Of a DNA stretch of 64,000 nt, positions 8,370-18,307 are shown one piece after another; the first letter of the stretch is position 1, and each line of letters begins with the position of its first letter. Origin of the DNA: Bacillus piscicola (GTDB taxonomy: Bacteria > Bacillota > Bacilli > Bacillales > Marinococcaceae). Below the pieces are notes generated by a model that saw nothing but the letters and a program-made list of their open reading frames with translations, had not been told where the DNA came from and searched no databases. The position numbers were made by a program, and so were the translations under genes. Location: the NCBI RefSeq assembly GCF_022458745.1, contig NZ_JAJJJF010000012.1:1-64000 (forward strand). Direction: 5' to 3'.

Positions 8370-9776
8370 ATGAAAATAAATAATAATATTCAAGCGTTAA
8401 ATGCCTACCGAAATTTAAGTCAAAACCAAAACCTCGTCTCTAAAAATTTAGAAAAGCTGTCTTCCGGGCTCCGTATTAACCGTGCCGCGGACGATGCGGC
8501 CGGACTTGCGATCTCAGAAAAAATGAGCTCCCAAATCCGCGGCTTAAAACAAGCCGAACGGAACGCGATGGACGGCATTTCCTTAATCCAGACCGCAGAA
8601 GGTGCGATGCAGGAAATCCACTCCATGCTCCAGCGCATGCGCGAACTCGCCGTGCAATCGTCGAATGACACGAACACACAAGAAGACCGCGATCAAATCC
8701 AGAAAGAAATCAATGCACTGATCGAAGAAGTCGACAGCATCTCCGAAAAATCCGAATTCAACACCAAAAAACTACTCGACGGCTCCAGCGCGTATTTTTC
8801 ACGGTTTGTCGAAGGCGAAGCAGGGATAGAACCCAATGGCGCCAATTTGGTGTCAGCTCCCATAGTCACAGGTAACACTGCCAAATCAGGAGAATACACA
8901 CTTGAATTTAAATCAATTACTAGTAAATTTGAGATAGAGGATAATGAAAGCGTAGGTTTAAAAACTGCAGATATTTCGCTGACAAATGAAACAGAGCTTG
9001 GGGAATACGTGATAGAAGTAAAAGATTTCAAAGATAACGGCACTGACTATGAAGGATCTATCGAAATCACAGGCCCTGATAATAAAGTAACGTCAACAGA
9101 TCTTCAAAATGCAAATGGTGATATACTAACTGTCGGAGATATACAACTATCTTTGGGTAATATTTCAAACAGTGGGACAGTAACACTAAGTGCTGAAACA
9201 GAGGTGGGAGTAAATCTTTCATTGAATAATGTACCCCTATATGAAGACGAAAAATTAACTATAAGTGGAACTGTTAGTTCGGATGGAAATTTTAATAAAG
9301 GAACATTTGAGTTAGCTGGTATCAGATTTGATTTAAATGAAAAGACGGTTGAAAATCAAACGTCTACTTTTGAAATTGCAAATAATCGTCTTGCTTTTCA
9401 AATCGGTCCGAATAGTGAGCAGCAGGTGCTGGTGGATATTCCACCGATGGACGCTGAGGAGCTCGGTATTAACGGGCTTAGTGTGGGGACACACGAAGAA
9501 GCCGATGCGGCCATTACGAAATTAGACGCAGCGGTTAATAAAGTATCGTCAGCGCGGGCGAAGCTTGGTGCCGTACAGAATCGCCTTGAGCATACCATTA
9601 ATAACCTTCAGGTGACGCACGAAAATTTAACGTCTGCCGAGTCGCGGATCCGTGATGCCGATATGGCACTTGAAATGACGGAGTTCACGCGTAACAATAT
9701 TATTAATCAGTCGGCAACCGCCATGCTCGCGCAAGCCAACCAGCTCCCTCAAGGGGTTCTTCAACTGCTTCAGTAA
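8370..9776 (+). CDS. hag: Flagellin
   Basis: This 468-residue flagellin has a conserved N-terminal D0/D1 region (about 1-145, starting [15 protein letters not shown], with [23 protein letters not shown]-type motifs) and a conserved C-terminal D1/D0 region (about 370-468, ending PQGVLQLLQ). The central part (about 148-350) is surface-exposed variable sequence, rich in Asn, Thr, Ser, Glu and Asp. Its DNA is clearly more AT-rich than the ends, which suggests exchange or rapid diversification. The protein is longer than the roughly 300-residue Hag of Bacillus subtilis because of this insert. Confidence 0.95.
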   Translation: MKINNNIQALNAYRNLSQNQNLVSKNLEKLSSGLRINRAADDAAGLAISEKMSSQIRGLKQAERNAMDGISLIQTAEGAMQEIHSMLQRMRELAVQSSNDTNTQEDRDQIQKEINALIEEVDSISEKSEFNTKKLLDGSSAYFSRFVEGEAGIEPNGANLVSAPIVTGNTAKSGEYTLEFKSITSKFEIEDNESVGLKTADISLTNETELGEYVIEVKDFKDNGTDYEGSIEITGPDNKVTSTDLQNANGDILTVGDIQLSLGNISNSGTVTLSAETEVGVNLSLNNVPLYEDEKLTISGTVSSDGNFNKGTFELAGIRFDLNEKTVENQTSTFEIANNRLAFQIGPNSEQQVLVDIPPMDAEELGINGLSVGTHEEADAAITKLDAAVNKVSSARAKLGAVQNRLEHTINNLQVTHENLTSAESRIRDADMALEMTEFTRNNIINQSATAMLAQANQLPQGVLQLLQ

Positions 9777-9832
9777 AAGGATCGTGTTGTGGTAAACTAG
9801 ATGAAGGACATCCCGTAAAGGTCGTGAGGTAA

Positions 9833-10273
9833 GTGGATATTCAACGAGTTATGGAAACGGGGCTGACAAGACCTGCTGCTAAGACGAAAGAAGCAGCACG
9901 GACAAGCACCACATTCACAGAAATTATGGCACAGAGGCGTCAGGAAAAAGCGTATGAACGATTTACGCAAATGATTGATGACATTGAAGACCAGGGAAAA
10001 GTATTGGCCGAATCGCGGACAGCGGAAGAGTTGCGGAAATACAAGCAGCTCGTAAAAGATTTTCTCCAAGAAGCTGTCGATCATGGGCTTAGCCTGGAAG
10101 AAAAACGTGGTTTCAATCGTCGGGGACGCACGAAAGTGTACAAAATTGTCGAGGAAGTGGACCGTAAGCTCCTTGATCTAACTAATGCTGTATTGGAAAA
10201 AGAGAAAAGCGGGATTGGGATTCTCGACATGGTAGGTGAAATAAGAGGACTGCTTGTTAATGTTTATGCATAA
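9833..10273 (+). CDS. yaaR: YaaR family (DUF327) protein
   Basis: The 146-residue, mostly helical and charged protein has the length of Bacillus subtilis YaaR. The family function is not established. The start is GTG; AAAGG (9817-9821) lies 11 nt upstream and GAGG (9826-9829) 3 nt upstream. A weak sigma-D-like pattern (TAAA at 9793, 15 bp, CCCGTAAA) precedes it. In Bacillus subtilis yaaR is near tmk; here it follows flagellin, so a motility link is plausible but inferred from context only. Confidence 0.8.
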   Translation: MDIQRVMETGLTRPAAKTKEAARTSTTFTEIMAQRRQEKAYERFTQMIDDIEDQGKVLAESRTAEELRKYKQLVKDFLQEAVDHGLSLEEKRGFNRRGRTKVYKIVEEVDRKLLDLTNAVLEKEKSGIGILDMVGEIRGLLVNVYA

Positions 10274-10287
10274 AAGATACGAGAAGA

Positions 10288-10322
10288 GAAACCGCTTATA
10301 TCAAGCAGCGGTTTCTTTTTTT
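10288..10322 (+). terminator. Terminator after yaaR
   Basis: The perfect 9-bp stem GAAACCGCT/AGCGGTTTC is followed by seven or more T residues. It ends the flagellar island. Confidence 0.9.
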
Positions 10323-10454
10323 AGGTTTTTTACGAGGGCTGCTTGGTGATGGCAATAAAATTTTATCCTTAACGCAAAGCGAGAATGATTAAGCATCTGC
10401 ATCCTGTGGAAAGTATGATAGAGTACGACAAACGAAGAGGAGACGGAGGATAGT

Positions 10455-11117
10455 ATGAATGACATGGATCATAGTCACTTGCAGAGGATCCGTCTGTTGC
10501 TCTTGTTTGGATCATTATGCGGGGCAGGGCTGTTCCTTGTTGTAGGATCTTGGATAGACGAATCCTTCCTTATAAAAATGGATCACCGTATTATTGCAAA
10601 TTTAGAGCCGATGTATGTGGAAGGCATGGTGGGTTTCTTTTCTTTTCTCACTGGGTTCGCTTCCGTTGCTTTTACCAGCTTTGTCACGGCATTTAGTAGT
10701 ACGCTGCTTATATTGTTTGGCAAGGTAAAAAGAGGAGTAGTGCTAGCAGTTGCTGTTGGCGGGGGCGGGTTGGCGAACTATCTCATCAAGTCACTGTACG
10801 AACGGGCTCGTCCTGAGATTAATCCTCTTATTGAGATAACGGGTTTTAGTTTTCCGAGCGGGCATGCGATGAATGTCATTTTATTGTACGGCACACTTGC
10901 TGTCTTTAGTTGTCGCATGCAGTTGTCTCTTATGGTTAAAAGCTTATTGGTATCTGCTTGTGCCTTGCTTATCCTTTTAATCGGGGTAAGCCGGGTGTTC
11001 TTAGGTGTTCATTATCCGAGTGATATACTGGCAGGATTTCTCGCAGGAGGAGCGTGGCTGACAGCTGTTTTGTTTGCTGCTTCTTTTTTTAATAAAAGAG
11101 AGAAGGTAAAAAATTGA
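10455..11117 (+). CDS. PAP2 family membrane phosphatase
   Basis: The 220-residue membrane protein has about six hydrophobic segments. The three acid-phosphatase motifs are present: KSLYERARP, PSGH and SRVFLGVHYPSD. These form the His/Asp catalytic site facing the outside of the membrane. Family members dephosphorylate lipid phosphates such as phosphatidylglycerophosphate or undecaprenyl-PP. Which lipid is used here cannot be told. A strong RBS (GAGGAGACGGAGG) precedes the ATG. It is a single gene followed by the repeat array. Confidence 0.85.
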   Translation: MNDMDHSHLQRIRLLLLFGSLCGAGLFLVVGSWIDESFLIKMDHRIIANLEPMYVEGMVGFFSFLTGFASVAFTSFVTAFSSTLLILFGKVKRGVVLAVAVGGGGLANYLIKSLYERARPEINPLIEITGFSFPSGHAMNVILLYGTLAVFSCRMQLSLMVKSLLVSACALLILLIGVSRVFLGVHYPSDILAGFLAGGAWLTAVLFAASFFNKREKVKN

Positions 11118-11136
11118 ACTGCTTCTTTTTTCGTAA

Positions 11137-11815
11137 CGACGCCGTAGGATACCAATGGTGTCGTTATTTTCGTTCCAGCACCCTTTTACAACGTCACAGG
11201 TAACCAATGAGGTTGCTATTTTCGAATTGTACGCGTTTGACGTCGTCATAGGTGCCCAATGGCGTCGTTATTCTCAGATTGTGATGATTTCGCGACGTCA
11301 CAGGTCTTCAATGGGGTTGCTATTTTGGGATTCTAATTATTTGACAATGTCATAGGCATCCAATGAAGTTGTTATTCTCGGATTATCGCCAATTCGCAAC
11401 GCCATAGGTCACCAAAGAGGTTGTTATTTTCGGATTGTGATTATTTCGCGACGTCATAGGTCTTCAATGGGGTTGCTATTTTGGGATTCTAATTATTTGA
11501 CAACGTCATAGGCATCCAATGAAGTTGTTATTCTCAGATTATCGCCAATTCGCGACGCCATAGGTCACCAAAGAGGTTGTTATTTTCGGATTGTGATTAT
11601 TTCGCGACGTCATAGGTCTTCAATGGGGTTGCTATTTTGGGTTTCTAATTATTTGACAACGTCATAGGCATCCAATGAAGTTGTTATTCTCGGATTATCG
11701 CCAATTCGCGACGCCATAGCCACTCAATGGCGTCGTTATTCCCGGATCATCATCATTTTGCGACGTTATAGCTTCACTTCACTGTCGTTATTTTCATGAT
11801 TGCGTATTTTCATGG
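11137..11815 (+). repeat. 52-bp hairpin repeat array A (13 units)
   Basis: Thirteen direct units start at 11137, 11189, 11241, 11293 and so on to 11761, exactly 52 bp apart with no indel. Each has a 10-nt arm near CGACGTCATA, a 7-nt loop, a partly complementary 10-nt arm such as AATGGCGTCG, then TTATTTT or CTATTTT and a linker ending near ATTTG. Units 4-6, 7-9 and 10-12 form three nearly identical 156-bp blocks, indicating recent block duplication. A decayed fourteenth unit may start at 11813. The region has no credible gene. From 11816 to 11950 I see nothing else. Confidence 0.9.
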
Positions 11816-11957
11816 CTTCATCCATTTCAATGCTCACGAAGGGCTCCGCATCCCTCTCTTCACGGCACACTTACTGTGAAAATCTTGGCGCATACTGTCT
11901 TCTTTCGCACATAGTCAAAAAAAATCTCTTATGCTATACTTAGTTACAACATTTTAT

Positions 11958-11966
11958 TGGTATAAT
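11958..11966 (+). promoter_or_regulatory. cimA: Extended -10 promoter of cimA
   Basis: TGGTATAAT is an extended -10 element ending 33 bp before the gene. No good -35 box lies at the right distance. No T-box leader was found. Confidence 0.5.
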
Positions 11967-12001
11967 GGGATAAATCTAGTTGAAAAAGTGGGGGAATCGT
12001 G

Positions 12002-13627
12002 GTGGCTTCTCAAGTAAAATTATTCGATACAACGTTGCGTGATGGAACACAAGGGGAAGGGATCAGCCTCTCTGTCGACGATAAACTGAAAATTGCAGCT
12101 AAATTAGACCAGCTTGGGGTTCATTATATTGAAGGTGGCTGGCCCGGAAGTAACCCGAAAGATATGAATTTTTTTGAGCGGGTCAAGGATCTAAACCTTG
12201 AACATGCAGTAGTTACAGCATTTGGTAGTACGAGGCGGCCGAATATCAAGGCGGAAAGCGATCCGAATTTAAACAGAATACTGGAAAGCGGTGCGGAAGC
12301 GGCAGCGATTTTCGGAAAAACATGGGATTTTCATGTAACAGAAGCCTTGCAGACAACGTTAGAAGAGAATGTGAAGATGATATATGATTCTGTGCGTTAC
12401 CTGAAGGAAAATGGCTTAGAAGTCATTTTTGATGCAGAGCACTTTTTTGACGGATATAAACATAATGGAGATTATGCTCTCCAGACGATCAAAGCAGCTG
12501 AGGAAGCAGGTGCTGATTGTGTGGCTCTTTGTGATACGAATGGCGGCTCACTTCCTTCCGAGATAGCGGATATCATTCGAACGGTGAAAGAAAAGGTGAC
12601 CATTGCGGTTGGTATTCATGCCCATAATGACGGCGAGCTCGGTGTTGCGAATACGCTTGAAGCGGTTAAAGCCGGTGCCGTGCACATTCAGGGTACGTTT
12701 AACGGATACGGGGAGAGATGCGGCAATGCCAATCTCGTATCTATCATCCCCAATTTACAGTTGAAAATGAACATTCCGTGTGTAACAGAGGCACAGCTCC
12801 AGCAATTAACGGAAGGCTCCAAGTACATTCATGAGGTTGCCAATCAGACACCTCCAAACGGACAACCTTTTACGGGAAAAAGCGCATTCGCGCATAAAGG
12901 CGGCATGCATGTGAGCGCTGTCTTGAAACACCCGGAAACTTACGAACATATTGCCCCAGAGAATATTGGAAATGAACGACGAGTACTTGTCTCAGAGCTT
13001 TCGGGGCAGAGTAATCTGCTTTTTAAAGCAAAAGAGTTGGGCCTCCCGATTGATAAAGGAGACCCTGCGATTAAAGCCACGATCGAGCAGATGAAAGAGA
13101 TGGAGCATAAAGGGTATCAGTACGAAGCAGCCGAGGCGTCGTTTGAACTGCTGATCAGAAATGGTCTTGGGGAAAATCATGACTATTTCGAGCTCGAGCA
13201 TTTTAATATTATTACAAATAAAGAAAAAGAAGATCGTTTCACATCAGAAGCAATTGTAAAAATGAAAATCCAGGAACAGACCGTCATTACCGCGGCAGAA
13301 GGGAACGGCCCTGTTAATGCACTGGATCATGCGCTTCGTAAAGGGATTGGCGAATATTATCCGCTTGTCCATGAAATGTATTTGTCTGACTACAAAGTAA
13401 GAGTGCTGGATGAAGCGAACGCAACAGCATCCACTGTCCGAGTATTAGTGGAATCTTCGAATGGCAAAGAAACGTGGAGTACGATTGGTGTCTCTCCGAA
13501 TGTGATCGAAGCGAGTTGGCATGCACTTGTAGACAGTATCCGTTATTACTTTATGAAGCATGCAGATCGCTTACAAAAAGTAGAGCCAGTTCCGGCAATG
13601 CCGGAAGCGAGCGTAAAGAATCATTAA
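12002..13627 (+). CDS. cimA: (R)-citramalate synthase CimA
   Basis: The 541-residue enzyme of the HMGL-like family begins with a metal-binding [12 protein letters not shown] motif and has HAHNDGELG near residue 205, both typical of the catalytic barrel. The C-terminal 140 residues form a LeuA-type regulatory domain. The long form with the [11 protein letters not shown] motif matches citramalate synthases that condense acetyl-CoA and pyruvate for isoleucine synthesis, rather than LeuA. GTG 12002 is preferred because GGGGG (11990-11994) lies 7 nt upstream; the GTG at 11999 is one codon earlier. It is probably cotranscribed with trpB. Confidence 0.88.
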   Translation: MASQVKLFDTTLRDGTQGEGISLSVDDKLKIAAKLDQLGVHYIEGGWPGSNPKDMNFFERVKDLNLEHAVVTAFGSTRRPNIKAESDPNLNRILESGAEAAAIFGKTWDFHVTEALQTTLEENVKMIYDSVRYLKENGLEVIFDAEHFFDGYKHNGDYALQTIKAAEEAGADCVALCDTNGGSLPSEIADIIRTVKEKVTIAVGIHAHNDGELGVANTLEAVKAGAVHIQGTFNGYGERCGNANLVSIIPNLQLKMNIPCVTEAQLQQLTEGSKYIHEVANQTPPNGQPFTGKSAFAHKGGMHVSAVLKHPETYEHIAPENIGNERRVLVSELSGQSNLLFKAKELGLPIDKGDPAIKATIEQMKEMEHKGYQYEAAEASFELLIRNGLGENHDYFELEHFNIITNKEKEDRFTSEAIVKMKIQEQTVITAAEGNGPVNALDHALRKGIGEYYPLVHEMYLSDYKVRVLDEANATASTVRVLVESSNGKETWSTIGVSPNVIEASWHALVDSIRYYFMKHADRLQKVEPVPAMPEASVKNH

Positions 13628-13653
13628 AAAATAGCAGAGCTGAGGGGATAAAG

Positions 13654-14835
13654 ATGGGAGAAAAACAAGTAGAAAGTAGAGAAGAAGGTTACTTTGGTGA
13701 TTTCGGAGGTATGTTCGTTCCCGAGGAGCTTCAAGCAGTGCTTGGTAAGCTGGAAGAAGCGTTTTTGACATACAAGGATGATCCGGTATTCATAGAAGAA
13801 TACAATATGTATTTGCGAGAATATGTCGGCCGCGAGAATCCACTCACATATGCAGAGCGTTTGACGAAAAAATTAGGCGGAGCGAAAATTTACTTAAAAC
13901 GGGAAGACTTAAACCATACCGGTGCGCACAAAATTAATAACGTAATCGGACAGATTTTGCTTGCCAAACACATGGGAGCAAAAAGAGTTATTGCCGAAAC
14001 TGGTGCGGGTCAGCACGGTGTCGCCACTGCCACTGCCTGTGCCATGATGAATATGGACTGCACGATTTACATGGGAAAAGAAGATACGCGGAGACAGGAA
14101 CTGAACGTTTTCCGGATGGAGCTGTTAGGGGCTGAGGTCGTTGCTGTTGAAACAGGCGGCGCTCGTTTAAAAGATGCGGTCGACGCAGCGCTCCAAGATT
14201 TGGTGGAAAACTATCAAACTACTTTTTATTTGATCGGCTCTGTCGTCGGGCCTCATCCTTTTCCGACAATGGTGCATCATTTCCAGTCTGTGATTAGTAA
14301 AGAGTCAAGGGAGCAGGTTTTGGCCAAGGAAGGCAGGCTTCCTGATGCAGTTGTCGCGTGTGTCGGCGGCGGCAGTAATGCAATCGGCTCGTTCTCTGCT
14401 TATTTAAAAGACGAGAGTGTCCGCCTCATTGGTGCAGAACCGTTAGAAGCGGCAACGATGACGAAAGGGACTCCTGCTGTTCTGCACGGATTTACCAGTC
14501 TTTGTTTGCAAGATGAAAACGGGGACCCGCTGCCGACGGATTCGATCGCAGCCGGCCTGGATTATCCAGGAGTCGGACCCGAACATAGTTATTTGAAAAT
14601 ATCGGGCCGCGCGGAGTATTTTACGGTGACGAAACAGGAAGTGCTTGATGCATTCCAAGAGCTCTCACGGACGGAAGGGATCATTCCTGCCCTTGAGAGT
14701 GCCCATGCCCTTGCACTTGTTGCTAAATTGGCGCCTGAGATGGATAAAGATAATATTATTATTGTCAACTTATCCGGCCGCGGAGATAAAGATGTAGCCG
14801 AAGTGAAACAACTTCTTGAACAAAGAGCTGAATAA
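13654..14835 (+). CDS. trpB: Tryptophan synthase beta chain
   Basis: The 393-residue PLP enzyme is of the TrpB1 type. The PLP lysine lies in the HTGAHKINN segment, the substrate loop is ETGAGQHG, and the phosphate-binding GGGSNAIG is intact. It makes tryptophan from indole and serine. GAGGGG lies 6 nt before the ATG. It stands 26 bp after cimA and has no trpA or other trp gene nearby, which is unusual because trpB normally sits beside trpA. It may be a second copy; whether another trpB exists cannot be seen here. Confidence 0.93.
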   Translation: MGEKQVESREEGYFGDFGGMFVPEELQAVLGKLEEAFLTYKDDPVFIEEYNMYLREYVGRENPLTYAERLTKKLGGAKIYLKREDLNHTGAHKINNVIGQILLAKHMGAKRVIAETGAGQHGVATATACAMMNMDCTIYMGKEDTRRQELNVFRMELLGAEVVAVETGGARLKDAVDAALQDLVENYQTTFYLIGSVVGPHPFPTMVHHFQSVISKESREQVLAKEGRLPDAVVACVGGGSNAIGSFSAYLKDESVRLIGAEPLEAATMTKGTPAVLHGFTSLCLQDENGDPLPTDSIAAGLDYPGVGPEHSYLKISGRAEYFTVTKQEVLDAFQELSRTEGIIPALESAHALALVAKLAPEMDKDNIIIVNLSGRGDKDVAEVKQLLEQRAE

Positions 14836-14841
14836 GCAAAG

Positions 14842-14878
14842 AACCTCCCGTACGTAACGAAACGGCGGGAGGTTTTCT
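14842..14878 (+). terminator. Terminator after trpB
   Basis: The 9-bp stem AACCTCCCG/CGGGAGGTT is followed by TTCTCT. It lies between convergent trpB and uppP and may serve both. Confidence 0.8.
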
Positions 14879-14952
14879 CTGTTAATTGACTTCGCGTACG
14901 TTGAGACATACTGGCTTGGGAGCATAATAATCGGACGGAGATCGATACATTT

Positions 14953-15786
14953 TTACCCTAGTGTGACGACGGTTCCGTTATTTAAAAAGGACACGACTAA
15001 AATAGCCAGTATAAAACAGTATAAAGCAAAGTAAATTAAACGTCCTTTATTCAAGAAGTTAATGAGCCAGACAATACCGAGCCAGGACGTAACGAAAGAA
15101 GCGATAAACGCGACCAAGAGAGCAGAGGAGCCAATAGCAGCGAGTGCCCCTGAATTTAAATCCCCGATCGCAAGCACGGATGATCCTAAAATAACCGGTA
15201 TCGATAGTAAAAAGGAGTAACGAACAGCTGTCGTACGGTCCAGGCCTGCATACAGAGCAGCGATCAAGGTGCTTCCAGAGCGTGATATCCCGGGAAGAAC
15301 TGCGAGGGTCTGGGCAAGCCCGACGACGATTGCATCTAAGAGTGTCATTTCTTTTTCAGTCCGGCTTCCAACCTTATGAAAACGTTCAATCAAAATTAAA
15401 AAGAAACCTGTGGCAGCTAGCGCGGAAGCAATAAAGACGGGAGTTTTTATGGAGTCCGCAAGAATATCCTCCAAAAAAATCCCTAAAACACCCGTGATCC
15501 CGGTCGCCACAATAATGTAAATAGAAAAAAAGAATTCAGGACGGTCTTGTGGCCGCCGCTGTGCGATATAGCGAAAAAACGTTTGCAGTAAGTGAAAGAT
15601 ATCTTTTCGGAAATAAAGGATAACAGCTAAAATAGAACCAAGATGCAGAATAACTTCAAAAGATAATCCAGGAAAGGAATACCCAAATAGCAGTTGTGCG
15701 ATGATTATGTGAGCCGTGCTCGAAATGGGAAGGAACTCCGCAATCCCTTGCACTACTCCAAATATAAATGCTTCCACAATACTCAA
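14953..15786 (-). CDS. uppP: Undecaprenyl-diphosphate phosphatase UppP (BacA)
   Basis: The 277-residue integral membrane protein has about eight hydrophobic helices. Both UppP signatures are present: EFLPISSTAH near the N-terminus and PGISRSGST near residue 165. The enzyme recycles undecaprenyl pyrophosphate to the monophosphate carrier for peptidoglycan synthesis and confers some bacitracin tolerance. The start codon is TTG, preceded by GGAGTGA on the minus strand. It is a single gene transcribed against its neighbours. Confidence 0.93.
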   Translation of the reverse strand: MSIVEAFIFGVVQGIAEFLPISSTAHIIIAQLLFGYSFPGLSFEVILHLGSILAVILYFRKDIFHLLQTFFRYIAQRRPQDRPEFFFSIYIIVATGITGVLGIFLEDILADSIKTPVFIASALAATGFFLILIERFHKVGSRTEKEMTLLDAIVVGLAQTLAVLPGISRSGSTLIAALYAGLDRTTAVRYSFLLSIPVILGSSVLAIGDLNSGALAAIGSSALLVAFIASFVTSWLGIVWLINFLNKGRLIYFALYCFILAILVVSFLNNGTVVTLG

Positions 15787-15970
15787 TACGTGTCACTCCT
15801 CTTTCTATGCCCGTAATCCTCCATTAGTTTACCAGAACCGCCTTATGCTGAGAAGGTACTATTCTCCTTCTCTTTTTAGGGCGGCATCGCCATTCAAGGA
15901 TTAACCATATATCTATGCTAGAATGAACGTGTCTGCATTTTGCCTATAACTTGAGAACAGAGAGGAAGAT

Positions 15971-16504
15971 ATGAAAGTGAATCGAAAGGTCGTCACGAGT
16001 CTTATTTTAATAGTAGCAGCGGCCGCTATTTTATTTGTCGTATTTACGAATCTATCCGTCTCAAGAGTCGGAACCGAGAAAGGAGACATTGCCCCGGATT
16101 TTACACTGCCCATGTACAATGGCAACGAAGGATCTCTATCTAACTATGAGGGCAATGTTGTCATTATGAATCTATGGGCCTCGTGGTGTGATCCGTGCCG
16201 ACGAGAAATGCCGGAATTAATGAAGCTTCATCAAGAGTATAAAGACAAAGGCGTTACGGTTGTTACTGTTAATATGAACTCTTATGAACGGACACAGGAA
16301 GAAGCTGAAAAGTTTGTGAAGGAACACGATATGGAACAAACTCCGGCTATGATCGACGAAGAGGGGGAGGTTGCTGATCTATATAATCTCCAGCTGCTTC
16401 CAACGACGTATATCCTTGATGAGAACAGAAAGATCGTGGATAAGATTGCCGGTGAAACGAATTTTGAGCAGCTTGAAAACAAGATAAAAGAACATCTCCG
16501 ATAA
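15971..16504 (+). CDS. ResA-like membrane-anchored thiol-disulfide oxidoreductase
   Basis: The 177-residue protein has an N-terminal membrane anchor (about 8-27) and a TlpA/ResA thioredoxin fold. The redox motif WCDPC has Cys73 and Cys76, and a cis-proline loop is seen in LLPTTYI. Such proteins reduce apocytochrome c cysteines before heme attachment. The resB-resC genes at 47-50 kb lack an adjacent resA, so this gene is a candidate for that function. ResA of Bacillus subtilis has CEPC, so the assignment is not certain; a related sporulation thioredoxin is possible. Confidence 0.8.
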   Translation: MKVNRKVVTSLILIVAAAAILFVVFTNLSVSRVGTEKGDIAPDFTLPMYNGNEGSLSNYEGNVVIMNLWASWCDPCRREMPELMKLHQEYKDKGVTVVTVNMNSYERTQEEAEKFVKEHDMEQTPAMIDEEGEVADLYNLQLLPTTYILDENRKIVDKIAGETNFEQLENKIKEHLR

Positions 16505-16559
16505 AAGCCTTTTTCATGTTGGAGCCTTGCTTTACGTAAACTGTAAAGAGGTGAAATGT

Positions 16560-17636
16560 ATGTATGCGGAGCAGATGGTACGCGTTGAAGGAATTCTGGA
16601 GGAAGATAACTCTATCCAAAAGCTGAGAACGGATGGTGGGTTACGGAAAGCTATTTTATATAAGGCATGTTCTCCATCTGTTCGTGTCGGGGATACCGTA
16701 AAAGTTAACGTGACAGCCGGCTTGCTCCAGCTCGGAACAGGTGGGTGGGACATCGTCATTGCAAGCGCCGGCCACATGTACCAGCAAGAAGGGAAAGGCC
16801 ATATAATGAAAGCGCGTTATACGTCTTGCCAGCATAGCGTTCTGGCCGTGGATGCCCCGGAACATCCAGACCATTATCTTTTTCATGACACTTTTCAAAT
16901 CACCGAAAAACCTGTCATGTTGGCGGAACTTCATAGTATGCTCCCGATTATGCTCGGCACTTTTTTAATGAAAAAGAGTAATGTACAGATTGGCGTCATT
17001 CTCTCAGACGAAGCCTCTCTCCCAGCCGGACTAAGCGATCATATGCGAATATGGAAAAAACACCCCCAAGTCCATGTCGTAACGACAGGTCAGGCTTTTG
17101 GCGGGAATGAAGAAGCGGTGACGATTCCGAATGCGCTCTTGTGGCTGTTCAAGAAAAAGGCTGTGGATGTTTTCATTATTTCGATGGGTCCTGGAACAGT
17201 CGGCACTGCTACCCCGCTCGGTTTCAGCGGAATGGCGTTAGCGGAGTGGGCTAATATAACAAGCTCTCTTGGAGGGAGACCTATATGGGTCCCGCGTGTT
17301 TCCTTTCAGGAGAAAAGAGAGCGCCACTACGGCATAAGTCATCATACACTCACACCACTTTTACGGTTTGCACACGCCCCTTCCACCCTGGTCTTGCCGA
17401 AGCTGACAGCTCAAAACCAGCAAGTTATCGAAAAGCAGCTTTTAGAAAAACACGTCCAGTCCTCCCAACATGATGTACATGTCCTCAATGTAGAAGAATG
17501 GCTGCAGGAATGGAAAGCATGGTCACTCACCTATCCGCTGCCTATCCGAAAAATGGGGAACGACGTAAAAAGGGATCCAGACTATATCAAAGGGGTGCTT
17601 GCTCCGGTAAAGTATGTGCTGGAAGATATCATATAA
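16560..17636 (+). CDS. DUF3866 family protein
   Basis: The 358-residue protein has no membrane segment or signal peptide. I recognise it as the DUF3866 family, whose function is unknown to me. Notable segments are an N-terminal domain with repeated short beta stretches, a Gly-rich SMGPGTVGTATPLGFSG loop (about 215-235) and a conserved RERHYGISHHT region near residue 250. AAAGAGGTGA lies 5 nt before the ATG at 16560. It is followed 35 bp later by nudF and probably shares its transcript. Confidence 0.7.
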   Translation: MYAEQMVRVEGILEEDNSIQKLRTDGGLRKAILYKACSPSVRVGDTVKVNVTAGLLQLGTGGWDIVIASAGHMYQQEGKGHIMKARYTSCQHSVLAVDAPEHPDHYLFHDTFQITEKPVMLAELHSMLPIMLGTFLMKKSNVQIGVILSDEASLPAGLSDHMRIWKKHPQVHVVTTGQAFGGNEEAVTIPNALLWLFKKKAVDVFIISMGPGTVGTATPLGFSGMALAEWANITSSLGGRPIWVPRVSFQEKRERHYGISHHTLTPLLRFAHAPSTLVLPKLTAQNQQVIEKQLLEKHVQSSQHDVHVLNVEEWLQEWKAWSLTYPLPIRKMGNDVKRDPDYIKGVLAPVKYVLEDII

Positions 17637-17671
17637 GGGATACAGCCTAAGAAACAGGAGGAGTTTAGAAC

Positions 17672-18205
17672 ATGAAGCTAAACGAAGAAACGATTCACAA
17701 AGAAACGCTCTACGAAGGAAAAATAGTAGATTTGCATGTACACGATGTGAAGTTACCTAATGGAAGCCAGAGTAAACGAGAGATTATTACACATCCAGGG
17801 GCTGTTGCGATAATAGCCATAACACTGGAAAACAAACTAGTGATGGTGAAACAATTCCGAAAAGCGTTGGAAAAAGAGATCATCGAAATTCCAGCAGGAA
17901 AGTTAGAAAAAGGTGAAAAACCGGCGGAAACCGCCAAGCGGGAACTGGCAGAGGAAACAGGGTACATAGCCGATGAACTTGATAAAGTCCTGTCTTTTTA
18001 CACATCCCCTGGCTTTTCGGATGAAATCGTTTATCTCTATGAGACAGCTGTCTCGGAAAAAGGCGGGACAGCGACAGATGAAGATGAATTTGTTGAAGTG
18101 ATGGAAGTGACTGTAGCGGAGGCAGAAAAAATGATAGACAACGAAGAAATACATGATGCTAAAACAATCTTTGCCGTACAATATATAAAAAGCCGTTTGC
18201 CATAG
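17672..18205 (+). CDS. nudF: ADP-ribose pyrophosphatase (Nudix hydrolase)
   Basis: The 177-residue protein has a complete Nudix box at residues 76-98, from GKLEKGE through the metal-binding REL.EE.G segment. It matches NudF (YqkG), which hydrolyses ADP-ribose to AMP and ribose 5-phosphate in the cytoplasm. CAGGAGGAG gives a strong ribosome binding site. The position just before spoIIM and fur is as in Bacillus subtilis. Confidence 0.93.
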   Translation: MKLNEETIHKETLYEGKIVDLHVHDVKLPNGSQSKREIITHPGAVAIIAITLENKLVMVKQFRKALEKEIIEIPAGKLEKGEKPAETAKRELAEETGYIADELDKVLSFYTSPGFSDEIVYLYETAVSEKGGTATDEDEFVEVMEVTVAEAEKMIDNEEIHDAKTIFAVQYIKSRLP

Positions 18206-18307
18206 AATGTCTATGAACGAAAACGCTCCCCTTAAAGAATGGGTAATAGAATGTCTTTCCTGCTCATAGAGTATTATATGTTCACATAGCAGGGAGGCCG
18301 TTTAAAG

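Noticed and set aside
11155-11355. 66-residue plus-strand open frame in array A
   Set aside because: It lies wholly within the 52-bp repeats, has no ribosome binding site, and a 52-bp period is not a multiple of three, so no repeat peptide is maintained.
11137-11815. CRISPR array
   Set aside because: The intervals between palindromes are repeated too, loop length is fixed at 7 nt, repeats are degenerate, and no cas gene is near. This is a tandem hairpin repeat, not repeat-spacer DNA.
11816-11998. T-box or other riboswitch ahead of cimA
   Set aside because: No T-box sequence or antiterminator/terminator pair could be found in this leader.
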